A stretch of 55,699 nt of DNA from Marivirga sp. (lineage in GTDB: Bacteria; Bacteroidota; Bacteroidia; Cytophagales; Cyclobacteriaceae), in assembly GCF_024636815.1 (NCBI RefSeq), contig NZ_JAGXGF010000076.1:1-55699 (forward strand), written 5' to 3'. Position numbers and translations under genes: made by a program. Below the pieces are notes generated by a model. That model ran no database searches, had not been told where the DNA came from, and was given only the letters and a program-made list of their open reading frames with translations. Position 1 is the first letter of the stretch; the number at the start of each line of letters is the position of its first letter. This document shows positions 8,840-17,408 of the stretch, piece by piece.

Positions 8840-9985
8840 ATGAAGTACGATTATATCATAGGTGGTGCTGGATTAGCTGGTCTAACTTTGGCTTGGCAGA
8901 TGATTGAAAACGACTTATTAAAAGATAAGCAATTATTAATTATTGATGCTGATAAAAAAGATTCTAACGACCGGACCTGGTGCTTTTGGTCTGAACCGAA
9001 AATTTGGATTACAGAATTACCTATTAAACAATCATGGGATACTGCAGCAGTAAAAGGTACTGATTTTGATTTATCTCAAAAACTAGAGCCTTATCGATAC
9101 TACAAAATTGAAGGGATTGATTATTATAAGTTTATAATTGAAAAGTTAAGTAAACACTCTCAAATAACTTTTATTCAGGATGTTATAACTTCTGAAGACG
9201 AAGAATTTAAATTAGTAGAAACTCAAAGTTCTACTTACCAATACAGCTCCTATTTTTTCAAATCCTACTTTTTCCCAGAGGATATTAGAGCTTTAGGCAA
9301 TCCAAAAAAGCATTTTATTTGGCAGCATTTCTATGGTTGGAAAATAAAAACTGAAAAAGCACAATTCAATCCTAATGAAATCACTTATATGGATTTGCAG
9401 GTTCCTGAAGTAAAAGGAGGCTTAAGTTTTGCGTATATCCTTCCTGAATCAGAAAATGAGGCTTTAGTCGAGTACACCTTGTTTTCAGCAAATTTATGGG
9501 AAGAAGAAGCTTATAAATCATCCTTAGAACACTATATTCAAAATAATCTGGGTTTAAAAGATTACAGTATTCTTGAGGTGGAATACAATAAGATTCCCAT
9601 GACCAATTCAATTTTTACTAAAAAAAGTAAAAGCATCATACCCATTGGGACATTAGCAGGGACTGTAAAGCCGAGTACAGGCTATTCTTTTGTCAGAAAT
9701 TATAATCATATCCAGCAGATTATCAGAACATTAAAGTCAGATGGTGATGATTTCAGTATAAGTGGCTCTAAGAAATTTCGTTTTTATGATGAGGTCTTAA
9801 TGAATGTTCTTCATACTGGTAAAAGTAGCGGACATGAGGTCTTTGGAAACCTTTATAAGAAAAATAAACTACCACTATTATTGAAATTCTTAAATGAAGA
9901 TACCAGTCTTCTAGAGGACTTAAAAATCATGAATACCGTCCCAAAAATGGCATTTATTAAGGCTGTGATCGAGGAAATGTTTTGA
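8840..9985 (+). CDS. crtY: Lycopene beta-cyclase, CrtY type
   Basis: A 381-residue flavoprotein that cyclises the ends of lycopene to give beta-carotene, probably at the inner membrane. The dinucleotide-binding motif GGAGLAGL is at residues 8-15 and the CrtY-specific motif DRTWCFW at 44-50, with a further GTVKPSTGYSF-type segment near 275-285 that is typical of the family. The length is normal. No other carotenoid gene (crtB, crtI, crtZ) is in the window, so this cyclase is separated from the rest of its pathway. A downstream IspE gene at 54753 supplies isoprenoid precursors but is distant. Divergent from the hydrolase gene at 8623. Confidence 0.9.
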   Translation: MKYDYIIGGAGLAGLTLAWQMIENDLLKDKQLLIIDADKKDSNDRTWCFWSEPKIWITELPIKQSWDTAAVKGTDFDLSQKLEPYRYYKIEGIDYYKFIIEKLSKHSQITFIQDVITSEDEEFKLVETQSSTYQYSSYFFKSYFFPEDIRALGNPKKHFIWQHFYGWKIKTEKAQFNPNEITYMDLQVPEVKGGLSFAYILPESENEALVEYTLFSANLWEEEAYKSSLEHYIQNNLGLKDYSILEVEYNKIPMTNSIFTKKSKSIIPIGTLAGTVKPSTGYSFVRNYNHIQQIIRTLKSDGDDFSISGSKKFRFYDEVLMNVLHTGKSSGHEVFGNLYKKNKLPLLLKFLNEDTSLLEDLKIMNTVPKMAFIKAVIEEMF

Positions 9986-10106
9986 AAACCTAACTAATGT
10001 TTAATGACAGACCTACACTAATTGGAAATATTGATAAGACTGAACTTAGCGCAAAAGGGCGGATTTAATTATTAATTACTAATTATTCCACTCTGTGGTT
10101 AAAACA

Positions 10107-10137
10107 ATTGCAATTGAATGCTTTTCAGCTAATTTTG
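10107..10137 (+). promoter_or_regulatory. Promoter of glnS
   Basis: ATTG at 10107-10110, a 19-bp spacer and TAATTTTG at 10130-10137 give an exact Bacteroidota -7 box with a good -33 element. Transcription would start about 10143, only some 13 nt before the ATG at 10156. This also argues against the in-frame TTG at 10150 as the start. Confidence 0.65.
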
Positions 10138-10155
10138 CAACTCAAATAATTGGAT

Positions 10156-12189
10156 ATGAAAGAAGCATCAGAATCACTTAATTTTTTAGAACATATAATT
10201 GCTGAAGATTTAAAGTCAGGACTACCGAAAGATAGTCTACGTTTTAGGTTTCCTCCTGAACCAAATGGTTATTTACATATTGGTCATGCTGCTTCTATCT
10301 GCCTTAATTTTGGATTAGGTAAAGACTATCAATCGCCTGTAAATCTGCGCTTTGACGATACGAATCCAATCAAAGAAGAGCAGGAATTTGTTGATTCTAT
10401 CAAGAAGGATATCGAATGGTTAGGCTTCAAGTGGGCTAATGAATTATATACTTCGGACTACTTTCAGCAGCTTTATGATTGGGCTATTGAGCTAATCAAA
10501 AATGGAAAAGCTTATATAGATGGACAATCTCCTGAATTGATTGCTGAGCAAAAAGGAACCCCTACATCTCCCGGGAAACCTAGCCCCCACCGTGATCGAC
10601 CCATAGAGGAAAATCTGGAAATCTTTGAGAAAATGAAAAATGGGAAGTTTGAAGCTGGTTCTTACGTATTAAGAGCTAAAATTGATATGGCGTCCCCTAA
10701 TATGTTGATGCGTGATCCTTTGATGTACAGAATCATTAACCGAGCTCACCACAGAACTGGTACGGATTGGTGTATTTATCCTATGTACGATTGGGCACAT
10801 GGTCAGTCCGATTATATTGAGCAAATTTCTCATTCTTTATGTACGCTGGAGTTTAAATCCCACAGAGAGTTATACGATTGGTTCCTGGACCAAATTTATG
10901 ATGAGAATAAATTAAGACCTAAGCAAAGAGAGTTCGCCAGACGTAATTTAAGCTATACTGTGATGAGTAAGCGTAAGTTATTGGAGTTGGTGCAATCCAA
11001 AACCGTTGCTGGCTGGGACGACCCTCGTATGCCTACTATTTCAGGTTTGAGAAGAAGAGGTTATACGCCTGAATCCATTCGTAAATTCAGTGAGATCTCT
11101 GGAATTTCTAAAAGAGACAGTGTAACAGATGTTTCCCTTTTGGAATATGCCATTCGTGAGGATTTGAATAAAAGAGCTACACGTGCCATGGCGGTCATTG
11201 ATCCTGTTAAACTGATCATCACTAATTATCCGGAAGGAATAACAGAAATGTTGGAAGCTGAAAATAATCCTGAAATGGAGAACTCAGGCTCGCATGAGGT
11301 GCCTTTTTCCAGAGAATTATATATTGAAAAAGAGGATTTTAAAGAAGAAGCGGGTAACAAATACTTTAGATTAAGTATTGGAAAGGAAGTCCGATTGAAG
11401 AATGCTTATATCATTAAAGGCGAATCTGTAGTAAAGGATGAAAAAGGTAATATTACTGAGATTCATTGTACTGCAGATTTAGATTCGCGTTCAGGTAGCG
11501 GAACAGAAGCCAGTATGCGTAAAGTGAAAGGTACTTTACATTGGGTATCCATTCAACATGCAATCAAAGCAGAAATCAGAGAGTATGACCGTTTGTTTTT
11601 AGACGAGGCTCCAGATGCACATGGTGAGAAGAGCTTTATGGAGTTCTTAAATCCGGAATCTTTAAAGGTCACTAAAGAGGCTTATTTAGAGCCTTTTTTA
11701 CAAGAGTCTAAATTAGAAGATAAATTCCAGTTCCAGCGTGTGGGTTATTTTACTTTAGATAAAGATGCTACCTCTGATTATTTGATCTTTAATAAAACAG
11801 TAGGGTTGAAAGATTCATGGGCCAAAGCTCAAACGAAAGAACAAAAACAAAATCAACCGCAGCAACACAAACAACAAGGGCAAGGTAGAAGTCCGATCAA
11901 TGAAATCCAGAAGATCAGTAAAAAATATACTAATCTATCGGGTGCAAAACTTGAAACTGCCAGAGCCAGCATTGCTAAATTAGCTGAAGATGTTAGCTAT
12001 GATGATTTAGAGCCACTATTTGGAACAGCCAAAAAGAAAGTAGGTACTAGAATCGGAGTAACCATTGCCTTAGGCGTGTTATTGGAAAAAGGACTTGAAA
12101 GAAATGAAGCGATTGAAGCTTTTATTCAAGCTGGATTGGAAGATTATAATGAGCTTTTAGCAGAAGAAGCGAAAACGATAAAAAAATAA
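10156..12189 (+). CDS. glnS: Glutaminyl-tRNA synthetase with a C-terminal extension
   Basis: Charges tRNA-Gln with glutamine in the cytoplasm. It is a class I synthetase: RFPPEPNGYLHIGHA contains the HIGH motif at residues 41-44, and the KMSKS equivalent is VMSKRK (Met270-Lys272). I chose the ATG at 10156 (677 residues), not the TTG two codons earlier, because the promoter lies directly upstream. E. coli GlnS has about 554 residues. Here a Gln/Lys-rich linker (about 560-580) leads to an extra domain of about 95 residues (TNLSGAKLETARASIAKLA onward). Bacterial GlnRS proteins can carry GatB/YqeY-like tails; this tail is shorter than a normal YqeY domain and I cannot confirm the relationship. 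Followed by a strong terminator. Confidence 0.95.
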   Translation: MKEASESLNFLEHIIAEDLKSGLPKDSLRFRFPPEPNGYLHIGHAASICLNFGLGKDYQSPVNLRFDDTNPIKEEQEFVDSIKKDIEWLGFKWANELYTSDYFQQLYDWAIELIKNGKAYIDGQSPELIAEQKGTPTSPGKPSPHRDRPIEENLEIFEKMKNGKFEAGSYVLRAKIDMASPNMLMRDPLMYRIINRAHHRTGTDWCIYPMYDWAHGQSDYIEQISHSLCTLEFKSHRELYDWFLDQIYDENKLRPKQREFARRNLSYTVMSKRKLLELVQSKTVAGWDDPRMPTISGLRRRGYTPESIRKFSEISGISKRDSVTDVSLLEYAIREDLNKRATRAMAVIDPVKLIITNYPEGITEMLEAENNPEMENSGSHEVPFSRELYIEKEDFKEEAGNKYFRLSIGKEVRLKNAYIIKGESVVKDEKGNITEIHCTADLDSRSGSGTEASMRKVKGTLHWVSIQHAIKAEIREYDRLFLDEAPDAHGEKSFMEFLNPESLKVTKEAYLEPFLQESKLEDKFQFQRVGYFTLDKDATSDYLIFNKTVGLKDSWAKAQTKEQKQNQPQQHKQQGQGRSPINEIQKISKKYTNLSGAKLETARASIAKLAEDVSYDDLEPLFGTAKKKVGTRIGVTIALGVLLEKGLERNEAIEAFIQAGLEDYNELLAEEAKTIKK

Positions 12190-12261
12190 ACAGTCCACCT
12201 GCCCCATATTACGGGAAGGCTGTGAATGACTGCGAAGACGAAAAGGAATGAAGTTTTGAAT

Positions 12262-12297
12262 AAAAAGCTATCTGGAATTAATTCAGATAGCTTTTTT
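12262..12297 (+). terminator. Bidirectional intrinsic terminator after glnS
   Basis: AAAAAGCTATCTG (12262-12274) and CAGATAGCTTTTT (12284-12296) form a perfect 13-bp stem with a 9-nt loop. T-runs on both strands would serve glnS and the convergent small gene at 12386-12640. Confidence 0.85.
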
Positions 12298-12385
12298 GTT
12301 TTGGTCAGGCGGTAGTCAGATTGCATCATTCTAAGTGTAGAAAAGAGCTGGATTAAGTTTCCTTACCCATCACTCAACTTTCCAT

Positions 12386-12640
12386 TCACTCTTTAACCCA
12401 GGCTATATTAACAATATCTTCGAGTTCGACTCTATAATTTCCTTGCCTAATATGTCCGTTGACTAGTAACGCTGGAGGCAGTTCTGGAACAGTGATTGTT
12501 TCATACCGCTTTTCTTCGGTTTTATTCACTTCATGGCTGGATAATCTAACATCCAAGATATTTCCCGATTTCTGAATTACCTGTATTTTAGCTCCAATCG
12601 GAATTTTCTTTATGACTACAATTGCATCCTCTTTTGTCAT
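12386..12640 (-). CDS. Small conserved-looking protein of unknown function
   Basis: An 84-residue cytoplasmic protein starting at the ATG at 12640 (MTKEDAIVVIKKIPIG). A longer in-frame version begins 30 codons upstream but its extra part is atypical. The sequence suggests a small beta-barrel: a basic first helix, alternating strands (AKIQVIQKSGNILDVRL), then VELEDIVNIAWVKE at the end. The overall pattern recalls Sm-like or SH3-like folds, but no family is recognised. It converges with glnS across a shared terminator. Confidence 0.5.
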   Translation of the reverse strand: MTKEDAIVVIKKIPIGAKIQVIQKSGNILDVRLSSHEVNKTEEKRYETITVPELPPALLVNGHIRQGNYRVELEDIVNIAWVKE

Positions 12641-12850
12641 TGCTTTAGATTTTAAAGTAATAAACAAAGAAAAGTGAGGCTTGTTTAAATTTACAATCAC
12701 TAAGTACTTTTCGACTTCCACATAGGACACTAATTGAGAAAGATAAATACCTCGACCACAAAAGATTCAAGAGAAAACAGAAGAATAATAGCCAATGGCT
12801 ATATAGAAAGAGACTTCAAATGTACATCCAATATCCGACTTCGATCACCC

Positions 12851-13318
12851 TTAACCCCTCAATATCCGATCCAAATCCACTTCAGAGTAATTAATAGACT
12901 TTAAGGTCTTATTATCCGCTTTACGATATACTAAATAGAAATCATCTTTCTTTTCGAAATATGCATCTTGATTTTGGGATGTATAGTGATTTACGGTGGC
13001 TTGGGCTTCTTCTTCGGTACGACAAACTTTACTCATATTGGAACGTTGTACTTCAGCAAATAAATCTGCGAACTTCTCCCCCATTCCAAATTCTAAAATG
13101 GCACCAGCCAGGACATATTGCAAATCGCATAAAGCATCTGCTGCTTCTATTACATCCTGATTTTCAACAGCTTCTTCCAATTCTTTTAACTCCTCTTTCA
13201 ATAGATTTAATCTCAAAGCTGATCTTTTTTGAGGCGGAATTTGAGGTTCTGTTAAGATTGGGTGGTTGAAAGTTTTATGAAATTTGGATACGGAATTGAG
13301 TGCTTCTGCTTCTTTCAT
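12851..13318 (-). CDS. MazG-like / PRA-PH superfamily nucleotide pyrophosphohydrolase
   Basis: A 155-residue all-alpha NTP pyrophosphohydrolase. The metal-binding pattern ExxE-(11)-ExxD is visible at Glu43-Glu46 (KEELKELEEA) and Glu58-Asp61 (EAADALCDLQYVL), as in MazG, dCTPase and the phosphoribosyl-ATP pyrophosphohydrolase superfamily. Such enzymes hydrolyse (d)NTPs to monophosphate and pyrophosphate, often to clean up the nucleotide pool. The C-terminal part (about 95-155, with YFEKKDDFYLVYRKAD) is an extra segment often seen in Bacteroidota homologues. Its promoter overlaps the divergent msrA-like gene. Confidence 0.82.
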   Translation of the reverse strand: MKEAEALNSVSKFHKTFNHPILTEPQIPPQKRSALRLNLLKEELKELEEAVENQDVIEAADALCDLQYVLAGAILEFGMGEKFADLFAEVQRSNMSKVCRTEEEAQATVNHYTSQNQDAYFEKKDDFYLVYRKADNKTLKSINYSEVDLDRILRG

Positions 13319-13364
13319 CTTAATTTTTAATAATTTTATAGTGGGAAATTAAAGCACAAATTAT

Positions 13365-13397
13365 CAAATTTAATGCAGTGAAAAAAGTAGATTCAAA
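13365..13397 (-). promoter_or_regulatory. Promoter of the MazG-like gene
   Basis: On the minus strand TTTG (13397-13394), a 21-bp spacer and an exact -7 box TAAATTTG (13372-13365). The -33 element sits inside the first codons of the divergent msrA-like gene, so the two genes may influence each other's expression. Confidence 0.4.
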
Positions 13398-13863
13398 AAT
13401 AGCTTTTGGAGGAGGATGTCATTGGTGTACAGAAGCCATTTTTCAATCTATTCCAGCTGTAAACAAGGTAGAACAGGGATGGATAAGATCTGAGCCACCT
13501 CATCATGAATTTTCTGAGGCTATTATTGTCTATTTTAATGAGGCCGTCATTAGTTTAGCTAAATTGATATCTATCCATATCAACACGCACAGTGCTACTT
13601 CAAACCATAGTATGCGCTCAAAATACCGATCAGCTATTTATTTTTTCAATGAAAATCAAAAAGAACAATTTTCAGAGGTTATGAAGCGTATTCAATCTGA
13701 AAGCAATGAATTAATAATTACTGAAATTCTGCCTTTCAGTGAATTTATGTTAAATCAAGAAAATTATCTCAATTACTATTATAGTAATCCCGAAAAGCCT
13801 TTTTGCCAAACCTATATTAAACCAAAATTGGAAAGGCTTAAAAAGGCTTTAAATATAATGTAG
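13378..13863 (+). CDS. Divergent peptide-methionine (S)-S-oxide reductase (MsrA family)
   Basis: A 161-residue MsrA-like protein that would reduce methionine sulfoxide in proteins. The catalytic motif, normally GCFW, reads GGGCHWC with Cys14 as the likely nucleophile; the aromatic Phe of the substrate pocket is replaced by His15. Glu47 in FSEAII aligns with the catalytic Glu of the canonical GHAE motif. KYRSAIYFF matches the conserved QYRSAIF strand. The usual segment around TYEEVCSGRT is missing, which makes the protein shorter than most MsrA. The start is GTG at 13378; the ATG just upstream runs into a stop. Activity may differ from classical MsrA, so I leave the symbol empty. Confidence 0.75.
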   Translation: MKKVDSKIAFGGGCHWCTEAIFQSIPAVNKVEQGWIRSEPPHHEFSEAIIVYFNEAVISLAKLISIHINTHSATSNHSMRSKYRSAIYFFNENQKEQFSEVMKRIQSESNELIITEILPFSEFMLNQENYLNYYYSNPEKPFCQTYIKPKLERLKKALNIM

Positions 13864-13969
13864 CGGTATGCTTTTAAAGATTAAATAAGGCTTGTTTTTA
13901 GGCAAATTGCAACAAGCAAGATCTTAAATCGTCTTAGATTTATTATCTATTTTATTTCAATTACACATT

Positions 13970-14470
13970 ATGAGCAGAGCATTTGTAAAAGAAGAGGATC
14001 AGGAGGAAGCTCCATTTATACCAGCCAGAGCACCAATACCGGATGGCGAGCTGAATTATGTTACTCCTGCTGGAAAACAAGCACTTCTAGATGAAAAATC
14101 AGCTTTGGAAAAAGATAAATCTGAAGTGAAGCTGGTAGAAAAAGAACAAGATAGGAGAAGAAATATGGCTACAGTAAATGGTAAATTGAAATTATTGGAA
14201 GAAAGAATTAATTCTTCCAGAATAATTGACCCGCAAGAACAGCCTCAAGATGAGGTTCGATTTGGTGCCCGAGTAAAGTTCAAAATGAATGACAGAGTTC
14301 AAACTTTTCAAATTGTGGGTGTTGACGAAGCTGATGTTAAAAAAGAAAAAATAGCCTTTACTTCACCTATAGCTAAAGCACTAATTGGAAAGAAAAAAGG
14401 AGAAACCAGCGATTTTCAATTAGGTAAAGAGAAGCGAAAAATTGAGGTTGTAGAAATAGAGTATGAGTAG
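13970..14470 (+). CDS. GreA/GreB family transcription elongation factor (GreB-like)
   Basis: A 166-residue protein with the two-part Gre layout: an N-terminal antiparallel coiled coil (about 35-85, KQALLDEKSALEKDKSEVK followed by GKLKLLEERI) that would enter the RNA polymerase secondary channel, and a C-terminal FKBP-like domain (about 93-166, VRFGARVKFKM to EVVEIEYE). Gre factors rescue backtracked polymerase by stimulating transcript cleavage. The N-terminus MSRAFVKEEDQEEAP is typical of GreB-like proteins in Bacteroidota. The coiled-coil tip is rich in Arg and Asp/Glu, so the exact acidic cleavage residues cannot be assigned by eye. Appears monocistronic. Confidence 0.88.
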   Translation: MSRAFVKEEDQEEAPFIPARAPIPDGELNYVTPAGKQALLDEKSALEKDKSEVKLVEKEQDRRRNMATVNGKLKLLEERINSSRIIDPQEQPQDEVRFGARVKFKMNDRVQTFQIVGVDEADVKKEKIAFTSPIAKALIGKKKGETSDFQLGKEKRKIEVVEIEYE

Positions 14471-14600
14471 CAGGTATTCATTGTCTAGATTAAATATTTA
14501 GCATATTAAAAATCATCAGTTACTGTATTGCTTATTTAGGACTAGACATTATCTCAAATATTCTGATGTATTAAATTTGAACTAATTTTCTATTAGCCAT

Positions 14601-15935
14601 TTATTCTGAGAGCGGAAATTGAACCTTAAAAATTGCTCCCTGTCCACCCTGGATTCTTTCATACCAAACCTTACCATCACTTAGTTCTACATAGCGCTTT
14701 ACCAAAGATAATCCTAAACCTGTTGAACTTTCTCCGGCAGTAGGACGTGCACTTAATTTTGAAAACTTTTTAAATAATTTATCTTCTTCATTAGGATCTA
14801 TTCCCGGCCCTTCATCTACAACTGCAATTTGCAACTGATCATGTGAATTGGAAATTATTACCTCAATATTTTTACCTTCTTCGGAAAACTTAATGGCGTT
14901 GGATAACAGATTCTCAAATATCAAATGAATATAAGTCGGATCTGCTTCTATGTGCCTATTCCTTGATTCATCTTTAAGATTAATGATGATTTCCTTTTGA
15001 TTGGCAAGTTCTTGCATATTTTGTACTAATTCTTGCAATAGCTCTTTGATAATGATTTTTGAAATATTGCTGCTTGAATTTTCGTGTTCAGATCTATCCA
15101 ATTCTAACACCCGGTTCACCAAATTTTCGGCATTAATTGAAGTCTGTAATAACAATTCTTTAATTTCTGACTTACGGTATTCATCAGTTTCCAGGTTTAA
15201 AAGCTTGATTAAGCCCTGAATGTTTTTTAAAGGACTTCTAACATCATGTGCCAAAATTCTAATAACATAATTTTTATCATCTATCAAACTGGTTAACTCT
15301 TCTTTTTGGGCAGCAATGGTGTTTCTTTGCTCTATTAAGGTATTATTTTGATTAGCAAGTTTAGTGAGAGCAGCTGTTTGTGTAGACTGAAAAATATAGG
15401 AAATTAAGAAAATAATGAGTAGTAGGCCTGGCAATACAAATGTAATCCATAAAGCCTCATTAGAAGTATTGAGTTGATTTGGGAATTCAAAACCTAAAAT
15501 AGCAGCTATCCCCATGCCTAACATTACTGCAAAACTGAAAGCACCCCAAAAGATAGCAGATTTTCTACCTACAACCAATAGGGCTAAAATAGGTATGGAA
15601 ATAATCCATGGATAAATGGCTGAATATATACCATTAGAAGCGTAGGCTAATATCATTACCGCAACACCTCCTACAAAAACATACAAATTACCCATGATAT
15701 TGATGGAAATTTTTGATCTTAATAAAAAAGGTAAAAGAAGAAATCCGAAGACATTAAATGCCATTAATTTTACTCCAATACTAAAATCAAATGCTAAACT
15801 GATCAAAAGGTATGTACAGGAAAATAGACTGGTTAAAAGAGAAGCCCTAATTAATAATTTGGTCTGTCTTAATTCCACACTATTGTGCTTTCTATCCTCC
15901 GTGACTAAAAAATCTATTACCCCCCCTATTCTCAT
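14601..15935 (-). CDS. Membrane sensor histidine kinase
   Basis: A 444-residue kinase. The N-terminal 180 residues contain about six membrane segments (MASE-like sensor), followed by a short coiled coil (about 190-222). The H-box is LAHDVRSPLKNI with phospho-acceptor His230. The ATPase domain has an N-box around ENLLSNAIKFS, a G1 box VDEGPGID and a G2 box STGLGLSLVKRYVE. No periplasmic ligand domain and no receiver domain are fused, and no response regulator gene lies nearby, so it is an orphan kinase. It signals a membrane-associated or cytoplasmic cue; the target is unknown. Confidence 0.92.
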   Translation of the reverse strand: MRIGGVIDFLVTEDRKHNSVELRQTKLLIRASLLTSLFSCTYLLISLAFDFSIGVKLMAFNVFGFLLLPFLLRSKISINIMGNLYVFVGGVAVMILAYASNGIYSAIYPWIISIPILALLVVGRKSAIFWGAFSFAVMLGMGIAAILGFEFPNQLNTSNEALWITFVLPGLLLIIFLISYIFQSTQTAALTKLANQNNTLIEQRNTIAAQKEELTSLIDDKNYVIRILAHDVRSPLKNIQGLIKLLNLETDEYRKSEIKELLLQTSINAENLVNRVLELDRSEHENSSSNISKIIIKELLQELVQNMQELANQKEIIINLKDESRNRHIEADPTYIHLIFENLLSNAIKFSEEGKNIEVIISNSHDQLQIAVVDEGPGIDPNEEDKLFKKFSKLSARPTAGESSTGLGLSLVKRYVELSDGKVWYERIQGGQGAIFKVQFPLSE

Positions 15936-16155
15936 TAAAAAATATTATTGGTTACAATAAATAGAGACAAAGTTAAAGTAATTATAGGTGCGGTTTGTAA
16001 TTATATGATGTATCATACTTATTACTCGATCAAGGATAAGAATTAATCTAGTAGTATTCATAAAATATAAATCACAATCTAATATGTTATAAGCCATGAA
16101 GTTTTAAAATTAGCGATAACATAAACAAATTCTCTACTTTCCCGATACATAGGGA

Positions 16156-16572
16156 ATGAACTTAAAAAAATTCAAGCTTAGCAAAATCAAAAAAGAACTG
16201 GAAATTTCCACAGCAAGAAGTGGTGGCTCCGGGGGACAACATGTCAATAAGGTAGAAACGAAGGTAATATTAAGATTCAATATAAATGAATCCCAATTAT
16301 TATCAGAATATGAGAAGGAGACCATACAAAAAGCATTGGCAGGTAAACTCACTAAATCAGGAGACCTCATTATTACAGCTGAAAACCATTCTTCTCAAAT
16401 CAAAAACAAAGAATTAGCTTATAAAAAAATGGATCGAACGCTTTCAAAAGCATTTGAAAAGCCAAAAGTCAGAAAAAAAACGAAGCCAACCAGAGCCTCA
16501 CAAAAGAAAAGACTGGAAAAGAAAAAAATGCATTCTGATAAAAAGAAAATGAGGAAGAAACCCTTAAAATAA
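16156..16572 (+). CDS. arfB: Alternative ribosome-rescue factor ArfB (peptidyl-tRNA hydrolase, YaeJ family)
   Basis: A 138-residue protein with the release-factor GGQ motif (residues 26-28, in ARSGGSGGQHVNKVETKV) and a long Lys/Arg-rich C-terminal tail (about 100-138) that in this family inserts into the empty mRNA channel of stalled ribosomes. It hydrolyses peptidyl-tRNA on non-stop complexes. There is no codon-recognition domain, and the length is exactly as expected for ArfB/YaeJ. It converges with the DUF427 gene with only 5 bp between the stop codons, so no room remains for a separate terminator. Confidence 0.93.
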   Translation: MNLKKFKLSKIKKELEISTARSGGSGGQHVNKVETKVILRFNINESQLLSEYEKETIQKALAGKLTKSGDLIITAENHSSQIKNKELAYKKMDRTLSKAFEKPKVRKKTKPTRASQKKRLEKKKMHSDKKKMRKKPLK

Positions 16573-16577
16573 AGCTA

Positions 16578-17066
16578 CTACCATCCCCAGCTTCCTTTTA
16601 TTCCTTTAAAAGGACCAACTACTTTAGATGTAATCCACCCACCATAAAAATCACCCTCCTGTGCTTCAACTTTTTCATCATCGACAAAACAATCATCCAT
16701 TTTATGCGCATAAACAGCAATATGATTTTTTATCATCTTAAAATTACCTTTAGGCGTTGGATAACTCCAGGCTGCATTTAAAGCAACTTTATCTCCATTT
16801 TTGATATCATAATAAAAAGATACTCCTTTGAATTCGCATACTGTGCTATGCGTCCCTTCTATAAATGAACCTTCTTTAAAAGAAGATATTGGTAAATAAT
16901 AAGTAGGCGGATGACTAGTCTCTAAAACTCTATAAGATTTGTTTGTATCTGCAATCACTTCACCATTAAAAACAATACTTAAGTGAGCTGTTACAGCCTC
17001 AATTGCTGGAGGACGAGGATAATCCCAAACAGATTCCTGGCCTGCCTTTGGCTTTATTTTTTCCAT
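16578..17066 (-). CDS. DUF427 domain protein
   Basis: A 162-residue cytoplasmic protein. The family pattern is clear: VWDYPRPPAIE near the N-terminus, FNGEVIADTNKSYRVLETSHPPTYYLP-type strand region around residues 33-60, FKGVSFYYDI, AAWSYPTP and ending in YGGWIT. Members of DUF427 are small, mainly beta proteins of unknown activity that are widespread in bacteria and fungi. This one carries a longer C-terminus (GPFKGIKGSWGW) than the minimal domain. No functional partner is evident next to it. Confidence 0.88.
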   Translation of the reverse strand: MEKIKPKAGQESVWDYPRPPAIEAVTAHLSIVFNGEVIADTNKSYRVLETSHPPTYYLPISSFKEGSFIEGTHSTVCEFKGVSFYYDIKNGDKVALNAAWSYPTPKGNFKMIKNHIAVYAHKMDDCFVDDEKVEAQEGDFYGGWITSKVVGPFKGIKGSWGW

Positions 17067-17408
17067 AGATTATATAGGGTCTAAAATTATATTACACAAT
17101 CATTAGTCATTTGATTATGATTTTCAAGTAGTTACCAATGGTTTTCATGAAATGCCTAATAGGCTCTATTTAATTATCAATGGATATTTGTTGCTTTCTT
17201 TGTTATTAAGTGATTCGGCCTCAAAAAGTTATAAATTTTAGATATTCATTTTATAACTATTTATTTAATTAATAATTACATTACTCAACCGTTTTTACAC
17301 TTTTTATTACAACCAAAAATAAAAAAGTTGAGTCTTTTGCTTGGATCCTGCCTTCAACCGGAATAAAAACCAACCACTTTATTAATTGTAAAACTTAAAA
17401 CTATCAAA
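17067..17408. other. AT-rich spacer between divergent genes, nothing else seen
   Basis: These 342 bases separate the divergent DUF427 and VWA genes and must hold both promoters. I find no exact TAnnTTTG box with a matching -33 element, no strong hairpin and no open frame worth calling. Confidence 0.4.

Noticed and set aside
12641-12730. 30-codon N-terminal extension of the small gene at 12386-12640
   Set aside because: The extension needs a non-ATG start and lacks the strand/helix pattern of the rest; the ATG at 12640 gives a compact domain.
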